From contig NC_015635.1 in assembly GCF_000270245.1 (NCBI RefSeq), positions 372,001 to 436,000 on the forward strand: a stretch of DNA of 64,000 bases, written 5' to 3'. The notes beneath the pieces were generated by a model. It saw only the letters and a list, made by a program, of their open reading frames with translations, was not told the origin of the DNA and ran no database searches. This stretch comes from Microlunatus phosphovorus NM-1 (GTDB lineage Bacteria > Actinomycetota > Actinomycetes > Propionibacteriales > Propionibacteriaceae). This document shows positions 8,811-18,443 of this stretch, in pieces (the stretch's first letter is position 1; the number at the start of each line of letters is the position of its first letter). The position numbers and the translations under genes were made by a program.

Positions 8811-9881
8811 TCAGAAGCGGAGCAGCACCTTGGAGGATGCCGCAGCGTCCTTGGCGACGGCGAATGCCTCCAAGGCTGAATCCAGACCGAACTCGTGGGT
8901 GATCACCGGATCGACGATCAGACTGCCGTCGGCGAGGGCGGCGATCACCTCGTCGATCTCGTCGTTGAACCGGAAGGAGCCGACAAGTTCCAACTCGCGG
9001 GTGATCGCCAGCGACATCGGCACGGGCTGGTCGCCGGTCGGCAGCAGACCGACCATCACCACCCGGCCGCCGCGCGCGGTGCCGCGGATGGCGCTGGCCA
9101 ACCCCCGATAGTTGCCACTGGAATCGAGCGCCACATCGGCCTGTACGGCCGCGACGCCCTCGGCATCGGTGGCGTGCAGCGTCCGGGTCGCGCCCATCGC
9201 TTCGGCCACGCCCAACGCATGAGTCTGCAGATCGACGGCGACGATCTCGGCTGCGCCGGCCCGCTTCAGCACGGCGATGATCAAGGCCCCGATCGGCCCG
9301 GCGCCGATCACCAGTGCTGACTTCCCGGCGACGTCACCGGCGCGCGACACGGCGTGCCAGGCCACCGAGGCCGGCTCGATGACGGCCGCGGTTCGTAGGT
9401 CCAATCCCTCCGGCAGCGGCCGCAGCATCCGCGACGGCAGAGTCGCGTACTTCACGAAGACACCATCGGTGTGCGGGAAGCGTGCCGCGGACCCGAGATA
9501 GGTGCACAGCGGCGAGATGTTCGGTCGGTCGGCCGGATAACGGGTCACACCGTCAGCGCCCGGAGTCGCCGGATGCACTGCGACCCGGGTGCCGGCAGCC
9601 GGACTGGAGCCGTCGGCAGCTGCCTGCACGACAGTCCCTGAGACCTCGTGTCCGAGCACCATCGGTGCCCGCAGGATCGACTCACCCGCCGCACCGTGGG
9701 TCCAATAGTGCAGATCGGACCCGCAGATCCCCCCGTACGCGACCTCGACCACGACCTCGTCTGCGGCCGGGAGCCGGACCGGCAGATCGTCGATCCGCAG
9801 GTCATCTGCCGCGTGCGCCACCACCGCCGGCGACGAGTCCGGCAGCACAGTCCCGGACGACGCACCCACCGTCGCGTCCAT
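8811..9881 (-). CDS. idnD: Zinc-dependent L-idonate 5-dehydrogenase-like enzyme
   Basis: A 356-residue medium-chain dehydrogenase. Zinc-site elements are the GGICGSDLHYWTHG motif (Cys and Asp/His) near 50 and GHEVSG near 80; the NAD(P)-binding GAGPIGAL motif is near 185. Overall it resembles L-idonate 5-dehydrogenase, which oxidises L-idonate to 5-keto-D-gluconate. The start at 9881 is set by a TGATG overlap with the upstream dehydrogenase gene; longer in-frame extension to 9995 would run into that gene. The two enzymes together would interconvert idonate, 5-ketogluconate and gluconate. The structural zinc cysteines seen in many relatives are not evident. Confidence 0.82.
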   Translation of the reverse strand: MDATVGASSGTVLPDSSPAVVAHAADDLRIDDLPVRLPAADEVVVEVAYGGICGSDLHYWTHGAAGESILRAPMVLGHEVSGTVVQAAADGSSPAAGTRVAVHPATPGADGVTRYPADRPNISPLCTYLGSAARFPHTDGVFVKYATLPSRMLRPLPEGLDLRTAAVIEPASVAWHAVSRAGDVAGKSALVIGAGPIGALIIAVLKRAGAAEIVAVDLQTHALGVAEAMGATRTLHATDAEGVAAVQADVALDSSGNYRGLASAIRGTARGGRVVMVGLLPTGDQPVPMSLAITRELELVGSFRFNDEIDEVIAALADGSLIVDPVITHEFGLDSALEAFAVAKDAAASSKVLLRF

Positions 9882-10645
9882 CAGATCACCGCCGTCATGC
9901 CGCCGTCGACGTAGATCACTTGGCCGTTGACGAAGTCCGACGCCGACGAAGCCAAGAAGACCAGCGCCCCGACCAACTCGTGCACCTGCCCCCACCGACC
10001 CGCCGGAGTGCGCTGCGCGACCCAGGCGCTGAACTCCGCGTCATCGACCAGTGCCCTGGTCAGCTCGGTGGCGAAGTAGCCGGGCGCCAACGCATTCGCC
10101 TGGATTCCGTGCGGTCCCAGATCGGCGCACATCCCCTGGGTGAGCATCACGATGCCACCCTTGGTCGCGCTGTACGGGGCGATGTTGGCCCGCGCCAGCC
10201 GGCTCTGCACCGAGCCGATGTTGATGATCTTGCCGCTGCCCCGGGTCACCATCCCGCGGGCTACCCGCTGGCCGACCAGAAACGCGCTGGTCAGGTTGGT
10301 CGCCACCAGGTCGTGCCAGTCGCTGACCGGAAAGTCGACGAACGTCGTACGCCGCTGGATGCCGGCGTTGTTGACCAGGATGTCCGGAGTGCCCCACACC
10401 TCCTCGATGCCGGCCACCCCGGCGTCGACCGCCTCCGGGTCGGTGACGTCGAAGGTCGCCACCCGGACCTCGCCGCCGGTCAGCTCACCCAGTCGTGCTG
10501 CCGCGGACTCCGCGGCCGCGACATCACGGCCGTGGATCACCACCCGGGCCCCGGCTTCCAGCAGACCGCCGGCCAGGGCATAACCGATGCCCCGGCTGGA
10601 TCCGGTGACCAGGGCGGTACGCCCCTCCAGGCTGAACAAGCTCAC
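9881..10645 (-). CDS. idnO: Gluconate 5-dehydrogenase-like SDR
   Basis: A 254-residue short-chain dehydrogenase. It has the cofactor motif TGSSRGIGYA near the N-terminus, NNAGIQRR, the catalytic Ser (IGSVQS), Y-x3-K (YSATKGG) and a C-terminal YVDGGMTAVI. The nearest recognised function is reduction of 5-keto-D-gluconate to gluconate, supported by the overlapping idonate dehydrogenase gene. GTG at 10645 is preferred because GGGAGG lies seven bases upstream; an ATG at 10651 is too close to that site. A short CTCGCATCAG motif is repeated three times just upstream. Confidence 0.82.
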   Translation of the reverse strand: MSLFSLEGRTALVTGSSRGIGYALAGGLLEAGARVVIHGRDVAAAESAAARLGELTGGEVRVATFDVTDPEAVDAGVAGIEEVWGTPDILVNNAGIQRRTTFVDFPVSDWHDLVATNLTSAFLVGQRVARGMVTRGSGKIINIGSVQSRLARANIAPYSATKGGIVMLTQGMCADLGPHGIQANALAPGYFATELTRALVDDAEFSAWVAQRTPAGRWGQVHELVGALVFLASSASDFVNGQVIYVDGGMTAVI

Positions 10646-10702
10646 GACCATGCCTCCCGGCCTCGCATCAGAACTCCAGAAACTCGCATCAGAGGACTCG
10701 CA

Positions 10703-11761
10703 TCAGTAGAAATCGACCTTGTTCATTCGGTTCACCGGTTCCTCGCCGTCCAGCAGCCGGGTGGCGTTGGCGGCGAACAGCTCGGCGATCAGCCGGTCCT
10801 CGGCAGCGTTGAGGCCGCCGGTGTGCGGGCTGATCAGCACGTTCGGCGAATCCCACAGTGGGCTGTCGGTGGGCAACGGCTCGACGGCGAACACATCCAG
10901 CGCGGCGAATCCGATCCGGCCGTCGGCCAACGCCTCGACCAGCGCGTCCTCGTCGATCACCGTGCCACGGCCGACGTTGACCAGGATCGTGCCGGGCTTG
11001 GCTGCTCGCAGCACGTCGTAGCTGAACAGCTTCTCGGTAGCCGTCGTGCCCGGCAGCGTCGTGATGATCGCATCCACCTCGCCGACGACCTCTGCGATCC
11101 GGTCAGGCGCGATCACCCGGTCGACATGCTCGACCGGTCGTTCGTGTCGGCTGGTGCCGATCACCCGTGCCCCGAGCGCCGCGAGCCGGCGGACCACCTC
11201 GGTGCCTATCCCGCCCAGACCCGCGACGAGCACCGTCATCTCCGAGACCTGGCGCATCTCCCAGCGGCCGGCCCAGGTGTGCGTACGTTGCAGCGCCTGC
11301 AGCTTGGGCAGATCTTTCGCTCCGGCGAACAGCCCGAAGATCGCGAACTCGGCCAACGGCCCACCGTGCACGCCGGCCGACGTGGTGACCACGATCCGAT
11401 CCAACTGCTCGGGGGACAGCCCGGCCGCCTTGATCTGTCCGCCGCCGCCGGCGGCCATGGTGTGCACCCAGCGCAGCCCTGGATTGGCGTCGGCGGTCCG
11501 GCGCAGGGCAGCGGGGTCGACGTCGGGAATGCCGTAGAGCGCTTCGGCCGAGTCGACCATCGCCTCGAAGGCACGTTGCTGCTCGGGTGTCCGGCGAAAC
11601 GACGGATCCCCGCCGAAGTCAGCGGCGTGGCGCATCGGTGGATACAGCGACTGGTCGCGAATCAGGTCGATCCGCGGCTCGAGCTCGAGGATCCGCCGGC
11701 AGTTCTCCTCGCTGAGCGGGCTGGCGACGACGACCCGGAGACGGGACTGACTGCTGTTCAC
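10703..11761 (-). CDS. D-isomer 2-hydroxyacid dehydrogenase
   Basis: A 352-residue NAD-dependent dehydrogenase. The Rossmann motif GLGGIGTEV (residues ~180) is followed by the family signature containing LPGTTATEKLF, the NVGRGTVIDEDAL loop with the catalytic Arg region, the Glu of AVEPLPTDSPLW, and the catalytic SPHTGG His. The N-terminal half carries an unusual MAAGGGGQIKAAG stretch. It probably reduces 2-ketoacids or 2-keto sugar acids and is co-directional with the idonate/gluconate pair 51 bases downstream, so it may complete a sugar-acid route. The substrate cannot be read from sequence. Confidence 0.88.
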   Translation of the reverse strand: MNSSQSRLRVVVASPLSEENCRRILELEPRIDLIRDQSLYPPMRHAADFGGDPSFRRTPEQQRAFEAMVDSAEALYGIPDVDPAALRRTADANPGLRWVHTMAAGGGGQIKAAGLSPEQLDRIVVTTSAGVHGGPLAEFAIFGLFAGAKDLPKLQALQRTHTWAGRWEMRQVSEMTVLVAGLGGIGTEVVRRLAALGARVIGTSRHERPVEHVDRVIAPDRIAEVVGEVDAIITTLPGTTATEKLFSYDVLRAAKPGTILVNVGRGTVIDEDALVEALADGRIGFAALDVFAVEPLPTDSPLWDSPNVLISPHTGGLNAAEDRLIAELFAANATRLLDGEEPVNRMNKVDFY

Positions 11762-12043
11762 GGGATAGGGTTCCTGCAGACGTCGGGGAGTGGCGGCCTC
11801 AGTTTAGAGACACCACCGGATATCGGATGACCTGAGGTTGACGCGTACCAAACTCAGACCTGACTCGGACAGCACCCGAACAGTTGTCCGCGGATCGGAT
11901 TCCACACTACGCAAGTCGTAGCAATCGTAACTACCATGGTGAGGTCGGACTGCCTGGCGGGGTGACGACGGGTATCTGGGGGTATCTGAAGGCCGACTCA
12001 CTCCTCTTGCCCTGTGATCCGGCAGTTGAGTGATCGAGAGCCG

Positions 12044-14785
12044 ATGGACGACGTGCGCAACACCGTGGACCCGATGATCTTCCTGGAGAAGGTCCGGCGT
12101 CCCGTGCTGCGTGGTCTGGTACGCGATCGCCTCGACGGCCGATTGGTCGACGTCCTCTCCGCGACCCAGGGATGCTCCTGCGCCCTTGTGCTCGCGCCGC
12201 CCGGTGCGGGCAAGACGACGCTGCTGAGCCAATTGGTCGAGCGGAGCATCTCACCCGCGGCCTGGTATCGCGCCGGCGCCGAAGACAGCGACGAGCGCGC
12301 GCTGGCCCGCCATCTCGGCTACACGCTGAGCCTGGCCCTGGGCGATTCCGGTCTCGCCGATGCGGCCCGGTCCGGTCGGATCGACGACCTCGTACGGCGC
12401 CTGGACGCCGATCACCTCGGCCCGGTGCGGCTGGTCATCGACGATCTGCACGAGATCGCCGGCAGCCCGGCCGAGCAGGCGCTCGAGGTCTTCCTGCGAC
12501 TACGGCCGCGGACGGTGACGGTGGTGCTCGGCAGCCGGCGGCAGCCCGGTCTCAACACCTCCCGGCTGCTGGTGTCGGGGGAGCTGGCGATGGTCGACGG
12601 CGACGATCTGCGTTTTCGGTCCTGGGAGGTCGAGCAGCTCTTCCGCTCGGTCTACGACGCGCCGTTGTCGCCCGAGGCGGCGGCTGCGCTGACTCGTCGG
12701 ACCGGCGGCTGGGCCGCTGGGCTGCAGCTGTTCCATCTGGCCACCGCGCAGCTGAGCCGGTCCGAGCGAGAGCGTGCGGTCACCGAGTTGTCCGGCCGCT
12801 CCCGGCTCATTCGTTCCTATCTGGCGCGGAATGTGCTCGACGGACTCTCCGACGAGCGGCGTCACTTCCTGATGTACACGGCGGCGCTGGGTGTGCTGAC
12901 CGGCGATCTGTGTGATGCCCTGCTCGAGGCTCAGGGCAGCGCGGCCGTGCTGGCCGAGCTGGAGCGGGAGCAGTTCTTCACCACCAGTTCGGACGGCGGC
13001 CTGACGTATCACTATCACCAGGTGCTGCAGACCCATCTCGAGGTCGCCGTCAGCGACGAGCTCGGCGGCCGGGTGGCCCGCGACCTCTACGCTCGCAGCG
13101 GACGACTCCTGGAGCAGGCCGGCCGACCGGCCGATGCCGTACGCGCCTACGCCCGAGCGGAGGACTGGGGGGCAGTGGCCCGGCTGCTCGGCCCGGACAC
13201 CGAGGTGGTGGCCCGCGACGATGCCGTGTGGCGGCTGTTGTCCCGTTCGGGTGCCGTCGCCGACGATCCCGGACTGGCACTGGCCAATGCGCGCCGGCTG
13301 GCTCGGGACGGTCAGTTGCAAGCCGCGGTCGATGCGTATCGGCGGGCCGCTGAGCTGCTGGACGACCGAGGTTTCGAGCACCGCTGCGCCACCGAGGGTC
13401 GCGCGATCGCCATCTGGCTGCCGCAGTCGACGACAGCCACACTGCCTCCGGCGCCGACCGGCGCCGATCCCGAGTCCGACCTGCTGCGGCAGTCTCTCGA
13501 GCTGCGACGGATGACCAGGGATGTCCGGGATCCGAAGTGCTATCCGGGCGGCTGGCGGCGCGGGCTGGCGTATGTGCTCGCCGGCGACCTGCCACAGGCC
13601 GAGCTGGAGTTTGCGACCTCCCCGGCTCCGGTGCCGGGTCCGGGCAGCCCGGCCTGGGAGCCGTTGGCGGCTGGGCTCGCAGCGTGCCTGCCGGACGCGA
13701 TTCGGCAGCCGGATGGGGCCCTGGCCGGTCGGATCGAGGCGATCACTCTCGCCGCGGAGCTCGATGGCCTGCCCTGGCTGGGCCGGCTCGGTCGCAGTCT
13801 GCAGGCGATGGTGCAGGTGCGGAGCGGTGGTGTCTGGCAAGGCGAGGTGGCCCGCGATCTGTTGGCGAGACTGAGCTCGGTGGGGGATCGCTGGTCCCAG
13901 TTGTTGATCACGGTCGGCGTTGCGGTGGCCGCCAGCCGGGCGGGTGCGCAGTCGGTGGCGAGCGATGCCGGGGGTCGTGCCGTGCAGCTTGCCGGCGAAC
14001 TCGGCGCGCCATCGCTGCTGGCCCTGATCGACGACTCGGCGCCGTTGCCGCGAATCCCGGAGGAGCGTCGGCTCGCCGCGTCTGCCCGGATCGAGCTGTG
14101 CTGCCTGGGCGGGTTCGGACTACGGGTCGACGGCACCGAGGTCGCGTGGCGGTCGCTGCGACCCAAGGCCCGGATGCTGTTGATGCTGCTCGCCCTGCAC
14201 TCCGGGCGCGCCCTGCATCGGGAGCACATCATCGAGGCGCTGTGGCCGGAGGCGTCCCTCAGCTCCGGCATCCGCAGTCTGCAGGTCGCGGTGTCCTCGA
14301 TCCGGCAATGCCTGGGACTCGGCGGCGTGACGGGTGACCCGATCCGGCGCCAAGGCGATGCGTACGAGTTGCGGCTTTCTGACGCGAGCAGTGACGTGGC
14401 AGAGTTCCAGCGACTGGCCGACTCGGCTCGGCGGCGCAGTCCGGCGGAGGCGCTGGCCGTACGGACCAGGGCGCTCGACCTCTATCGCGGGGATCTGCTG
14501 CCCGAGGTGGGTCCTGCCGAGTGGGTCGTCGAGGAGCGCGACCGGCTGCGGTTGCTCGCCGCCTCCACGGCCTCCGCGGCGGCCGGGGATGCGCTGGCCG
14601 TCGGCGACCCGGGTGCCGGGATCGAGCTGTCTCGCCGCTCGATCGCCTTGGACCCGTTCCATGATCCGGCCTGGCAGTTGGTGATCACCGCGTACGAGAG
14701 CGTCGGCGACCTCAGCGCCGCCGCTATCGCTCGTACGGAGCATCGCCGGGTCTGGGACGATCTGGGGCTGGCGGTCGGCGGCTGA
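12044..14785 (+). CDS. SARP/BTAD-type transcriptional regulator with N-terminal ATPase
   Basis: A 913-residue regulator. Residues ~1-350 resemble the MalT/LAL signal-transduction ATPase: Walker A APPGAGKTT at ~51-59 and Walker B LVIDDLHE near 135. A helical repeat region follows. Residues ~690-775 form an OmpR-type winged helix (LGGFGLRVDG, then LHREHIIEALWPEA), and ~785-910 are the bacterial transcriptional activator domain (LYRGDLLPE, IELSRRSIALDPFHDPAW). The LuxR HTH of true LAL proteins is absent. ATG 12044 is chosen because the conserved KVRRP region follows soon after; a GTG at 12014 is possible. It stands at the left edge of the CIS locus, so pathway-specific activation of that locus is a reasonable inference. 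Confidence 0.85.
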   Translation: MDDVRNTVDPMIFLEKVRRPVLRGLVRDRLDGRLVDVLSATQGCSCALVLAPPGAGKTTLLSQLVERSISPAAWYRAGAEDSDERALARHLGYTLSLALGDSGLADAARSGRIDDLVRRLDADHLGPVRLVIDDLHEIAGSPAEQALEVFLRLRPRTVTVVLGSRRQPGLNTSRLLVSGELAMVDGDDLRFRSWEVEQLFRSVYDAPLSPEAAAALTRRTGGWAAGLQLFHLATAQLSRSERERAVTELSGRSRLIRSYLARNVLDGLSDERRHFLMYTAALGVLTGDLCDALLEAQGSAAVLAELEREQFFTTSSDGGLTYHYHQVLQTHLEVAVSDELGGRVARDLYARSGRLLEQAGRPADAVRAYARAEDWGAVARLLGPDTEVVARDDAVWRLLSRSGAVADDPGLALANARRLARDGQLQAAVDAYRRAAELLDDRGFEHRCATEGRAIAIWLPQSTTATLPPAPTGADPESDLLRQSLELRRMTRDVRDPKCYPGGWRRGLAYVLAGDLPQAELEFATSPAPVPGPGSPAWEPLAAGLAACLPDAIRQPDGALAGRIEAITLAAELDGLPWLGRLGRSLQAMVQVRSGGVWQGEVARDLLARLSSVGDRWSQLLITVGVAVAASRAGAQSVASDAGGRAVQLAGELGAPSLLALIDDSAPLPRIPEERRLAASARIELCCLGGFGLRVDGTEVAWRSLRPKARMLLMLLALHSGRALHREHIIEALWPEASLSSGIRSLQVAVSSIRQCLGLGGVTGDPIRRQGDAYELRLSDASSDVAEFQRLADSARRRSPAEALAVRTRALDLYRGDLLPEVGPAEWVVEERDRLRLLAASTASAAAGDALAVGDPGAGIELSRRSIALDPFHDPAWQLVITAYESVGDLSAAAIARTEHRRVWDDLGLAVGG

Positions 14786-14790
14786 GCAGG

Positions 14791-14839
14791 ACTTTTTGGT
14801 CGACGGTCCACGTCAGGTGTGGACAGGTAACCAAAAGTT
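14791..14839 (+). terminator. Terminator hairpin after the SARP-type regulator
   Basis: An interrupted inverted repeat with outer ACTTTTTGGT/ACCAAAAGT arms and inner GTCCAC/GTGGAC arms starts a few bases after the stop codon. Confidence 0.55.
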
Positions 14840-14944
14840 TGGCTCGGGGACGGTTCTCTCGAGCGGGGAGCCGCGAACCGGTTGCGTCGTAGGATGGATG
14901 GGCGCTTGGTCAGGCCCGACGGGGACCGAGTAAGGGGGCGGGTG

Positions 14945-17704
14945 ATGTCGACGACCTTGTCGATTCGTGAGATCTACAACGCTGCCCTCTCGGCCGGCTT
15001 CACTCCGCATCAGGCGGTGACCTGGACCGCGATCGCGATGGCCGAGTCAGGTGGTCGGACCGGCGCGCTCAACAGCAAGGGTGAGTATTCGGTCGGTCTG
15101 TGGCAGATCAACGTACGGGCCGACAAGTCGCGGGCGACGAGATGGGGCGAGCTCAGCACCCCTGAGGCCAATGCGAAAGCTGCGTACGAGATCAGCAATC
15201 GCGGGACGGACATGTCGCCGTGGACCACGACGCACGACAGGAACAAGGGGACCGGCGCGGACTATCGCACCTATCTGGGCAAGGTGCAGAACGAGATCGG
15301 CGTCGCCGGTGATCCGCGGGGCGTGCACGGCTACGGGTCGAAGCTGCAGCCCCTCAGTGAAAGCCAGTACGACCAGATCGACACCGGGCGTCCGCTGGCC
15401 GGATCGACGTTGCCGAGTGCAGTGACTCCTGGCTCGATGACTCCCGGTACGCCGACAGCTGGCTTGCAGGCTGCTCCCGGGACCGGGGTTGCCGCTCCGC
15501 AGAGCACGGCACCCGTCGTGACCATGCCGACCGCTGCCCAGTTGGACACCGACCACGACGGGTTGACCGACCAGTTCGAGGCGCTGGCCGGCACGGACAC
15601 GATGAACGCCGACACCGATGGTGACGGGTTGACCGATGCGTACGAGGCGATGGTGTCGCACACCGATCCGCTGAAGGCCGACACGGACTCCGACGGCATC
15701 TCCGATGCCGCCGAGGTCGCGCAAGGCACTGACGCGGGCACCGTGCCCGGGCGGGCGTATGTCGTCGGCGAAGGGTTGCTGGCCGAGAACGTACGAGGCG
15801 GGGTCAAGGACTCCGACGGCGACGGGATCTCGGATCGCATCGAGCAGTTGGTGGGGACGAACGCGCTCAAGACCGACACCGACGGCGACGGTCTCACCGA
15901 TTCCCAAGAGGTGTCCCTGGGCACGGACCCGACGGTTGCCGACTCCGATCACGATGGCGTCACCGACGGCTTGGAGGTAAAAGCGGGTACCGACCCGCTC
16001 GGCTCCCAGGGCGGGCCGTTCGACCATCAGCCCACCGCGGCGTGGACGCTGCAGGGTGCCGCCGAGGCACGGGCCGCCGCTGCTGCCCAACAACAGGCGG
16101 CAGCGCAGCAAGCGGCCCAGCAGGCGGCGGCGCAGCAGGCAACGAGCCAGCAGCCGACCATGTCGTCGCAGTCGATGGCGCAGAATGGTGGCCTCTCGGC
16201 GCCGGGGGTTGGCGCTGCGCCGACGGGGGCTACCGGCGACGACAAGCTCTCGATCTTCCTCTCCAAGGCGGAGGCGCAGATCGGTGACCGCTATGTCTAC
16301 GGTGCGCCGCGGACGCCGAACGCCGCGGATCCCAAGACCTTCGACTGCTCCTCGTTCACCCAGTGGGCTGCCAACCAGGCCGGGGTGAAGCTGGAGGGCA
16401 CGGCCGAATACCAGTACATGCAGCTCAAGAAGCTGAACCACACCATCCCGGTGGAGCAGGCGCTGAAGACCAAGGGCGCCCTGTTGTTCTACTTCTCTCG
16501 CGAACCCACCAACTCCCTGCCGGCCGGCCAAGCGCATGTCGCGATCAGCCTGGGCGACGGTCGTACGGTCGAGGCCAAGGGCACCAAGTACGGGGTCGGC
16601 GAGTGGTCGGCGAAGAACCGTTTCAACTATGCCGCCACGGTGCCGGGGATCTCGGACGAGGCTGGTCTGCGTGCCCATCAAATGGCCACGGGGGCGGCTG
16701 GAGCTACTGGGGTGGGCGGAGTCGCGGGTGCCAGCAACCTGGCGGCGCCCCCGCCGGGGGGTTCGGCGGCGACCTCTGGAGCGGGGATCTACGGCTCGAC
16801 TGAGACGGTGGACGGCGCTGCTCCCAACGGTGCAGCCGGTCCTGCCGCCAGCGCCCCGACCACCAACGGTGCTGGTGCCAACGGAGTGGCCGCCAACGGA
16901 ACTACTGCCAACCCGTTGTACAACACCAGCACGAGCAGCACTGTCGCCAATCCGTTGTACAACACCAGCACGAACAGCACTGTCGCCAACCCGTTGTACA
17001 ACACCAGCACGACCACCTCGTACGCGATCGACCCCGGTGTCCCGCTGAACAATCTGCCTGGTGCCGGCGTGACCGATCCCGACTCCGACGGGGACGGTCT
17101 GACCGACGCGTTCGAGAAGCTGGCCGGGACCGATCCGAACAAGATCGACTCCGATGGAGATGGTCTCTCCGACGGTCAGGAGGCGGCGGTCCTGCATACC
17201 GATCCGCTGGCGGCGGACACTGACGGCGATGATGTGCCCGATGCCCAGGAGCTCTCGATGGGCACCGATCCGGGCAAACTGGTCGGCGTCGGCGGGGTGG
17301 TCGGCTCCGGGCGATTCGCCGAGAACGTGCGGAAGGGAGTCACCGACACCGACCACGACGGCCTCAGTGATTACGTCGAGAAACTGGCGGGAACCAATGT
17401 CGAACTGGCCGACAGCGACAGCGATGGCCTCACCGATTCCCAGGAGTCCTCGCTCGGCACCGATCCGCTGAAGGCCGACACCGACGGGGACGGCATCCTC
17501 GACGGCGCTGAACTGCAGGCCGGCACGGACCCGCTCACCGCGACGCCCGGCACCTCCGGTCTCGGCGCCGGTCTCGGATCCGATACCTCTCTCGGCGCAT
17601 CCTCGATCGGTACCGGACTCGGTGAGTCTCCCTTGGGCGCAGAAGACCCACTGGGTGGCCTGGGTGGCTCCTCCTCGGTCGGCATCGACGAGCCTCTCGG
17701 CTGA
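14945..17704 (+). CDS. Calcium-repeat peptidoglycan hydrolase (lysozyme-like + NlpC/P60-like)
   Basis: A 919-residue multidomain protein without a signal peptide. Residues 1-~110 form a transglycosylase-like domain with a candidate catalytic Glu34 (IAMAESGG) and GLWQINV. Residues ~200-360 and ~700-870 are two blocks of thrombospondin-type-3 repeats (DTDGDGLTD type), which bind calcium. Residues ~430-570 are an NlpC/P60-like cysteine hydrolase with Cys468 (FDCSSFTQW) and His531 (AHVAIS). A triplicated NPLYNTST motif precedes the second block. ATG 14945 follows an AAGGGGG site. Its partner at 50736 shares the repeat style and NPLY motif. Lacking a secretion signal, it may be CIS cargo or may act after lysis; both are inference. 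Confidence 0.8.
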   Translation: MSTTLSIREIYNAALSAGFTPHQAVTWTAIAMAESGGRTGALNSKGEYSVGLWQINVRADKSRATRWGELSTPEANAKAAYEISNRGTDMSPWTTTHDRNKGTGADYRTYLGKVQNEIGVAGDPRGVHGYGSKLQPLSESQYDQIDTGRPLAGSTLPSAVTPGSMTPGTPTAGLQAAPGTGVAAPQSTAPVVTMPTAAQLDTDHDGLTDQFEALAGTDTMNADTDGDGLTDAYEAMVSHTDPLKADTDSDGISDAAEVAQGTDAGTVPGRAYVVGEGLLAENVRGGVKDSDGDGISDRIEQLVGTNALKTDTDGDGLTDSQEVSLGTDPTVADSDHDGVTDGLEVKAGTDPLGSQGGPFDHQPTAAWTLQGAAEARAAAAAQQQAAAQQAAQQAAAQQATSQQPTMSSQSMAQNGGLSAPGVGAAPTGATGDDKLSIFLSKAEAQIGDRYVYGAPRTPNAADPKTFDCSSFTQWAANQAGVKLEGTAEYQYMQLKKLNHTIPVEQALKTKGALLFYFSREPTNSLPAGQAHVAISLGDGRTVEAKGTKYGVGEWSAKNRFNYAATVPGISDEAGLRAHQMATGAAGATGVGGVAGASNLAAPPPGGSAATSGAGIYGSTETVDGAAPNGAAGPAASAPTTNGAGANGVAANGTTANPLYNTSTSSTVANPLYNTSTNSTVANPLYNTSTTTSYAIDPGVPLNNLPGAGVTDPDSDGDGLTDAFEKLAGTDPNKIDSDGDGLSDGQEAAVLHTDPLAADTDGDDVPDAQELSMGTDPGKLVGVGGVVGSGRFAENVRKGVTDTDHDGLSDYVEKLAGTNVELADSDSDGLTDSQESSLGTDPLKADTDGDGILDGAELQAGTDPLTATPGTSGLGAGLGSDTSLGASSIGTGLGESPLGAEDPLGGLGGSSSVGIDEPLG

Positions 17705-17964
17705 CGAGAATCTGCACCTCAAGGTCGTCGCGAGCCGCGACACGCCGAGGACGGTGCCATTGAGGGACAAATTTCCATCACGAACTAATTGTGGAGGGTC
17801 GGCCGCGCACGGCTCCCTGGGCTTGCCGGGACTTCTGGCCCGGGGCCAGTCGGCGAACTGCCAGATATCAGCCATCGCGTTGTCACGCTGAGTTCACCGG
17901 CCTCTGCGACGGTCGTATTCCTGCGACGGTCGCGGTGGGGATGAGCTGAGTGAGGGATTCGATC

Positions 17965-18312
17965 ATGGGTATTGACGCGGCGCTGATGATGCTGCTCCGG
18001 TGGTTCGGATCGGTGGCCCTGATCATCCTTGCGCTGGCGGTGGTCACGCTGCTCATCGACCGGCTCCGCAACCGGCTCACGCAAACGAGCGACGAAGGCG
18101 AGATCTCGCCGCCGGTTCACCAACTGCCGCCGCCGGTCCTGCTCCGGCCGCGGGCCGGCGAGTCCCACGCCGCCGAGCTGCCGGTTCCGGCCCCTCTGGA
18201 TCCGGCCCCGCTGGATCCCGCGCCGTTGGATCCCACGCGGCGAACCCCGGCGAGCGATGCCGGCAGCCGGTCGGATGTCGTCTGGGAACCCGAGGACGTC
18301 CGCGCCGGGTAA
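17965..18312 (+). CDS. Small single-pass membrane protein, CIS-associated
   Basis: A 115-residue protein. Residues ~5-30 are a strong membrane helix (LMMLLRWFGSVALIILALAV), followed by basic residues and a proline-rich tail with three PAPLD-type repeats. ATG 17965 has GAGGGA seven bases upstream; a GTG at 17950 is the alternative. It follows the hydrolase on the same strand after 260 bases and ends just before the first copy of the repeated hairpin. No family was recognised. Position suggests it belongs to the CIS locus, perhaps as a membrane anchor. Confidence 0.5.
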   Translation: MGIDAALMMLLRWFGSVALIILALAVVTLLIDRLRNRLTQTSDEGEISPPVHQLPPPVLLRPRAGESHAAELPVPAPLDPAPLDPAPLDPTRRTPASDAGSRSDVVWEPEDVRAG

Positions 18313-18340
18313 GTCCGCGCGTGCTGCCCGCCAAGGGCAG

Positions 18341-18400
18341 ATCGAAAGGTGCGTAGATGTAGCTTCAGGCGAAGGTAGCTACATCTGCGCACCTTTCAAC
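18341..18400. repeat. Repeated hairpin element, copy 1
   Basis: A 21-bp inverted repeat with one mismatch (18344-18364 and 18377-18397; arms begin GAAAGGTGCG and contain GATGTAGCT) with a 12-nt loop. It lies between convergent genes and can work as a bidirectional terminator. Closely related copies occur at 33241 and 53296. Confidence 0.8.
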
Positions 18401-18443
18401 TTTGGCACCAGCACCTTGGGTCGACCGCAGGCCGAGATCGACC

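Noticed and set aside
9482-11830. Very long plus-strand open frame opposite the idonate and hydroxyacid genes
   Set aside because: It is antisense to three well-supported genes, has arginine/glycine-rich composition typical of high-GC shadow frames and no recognisable domain.
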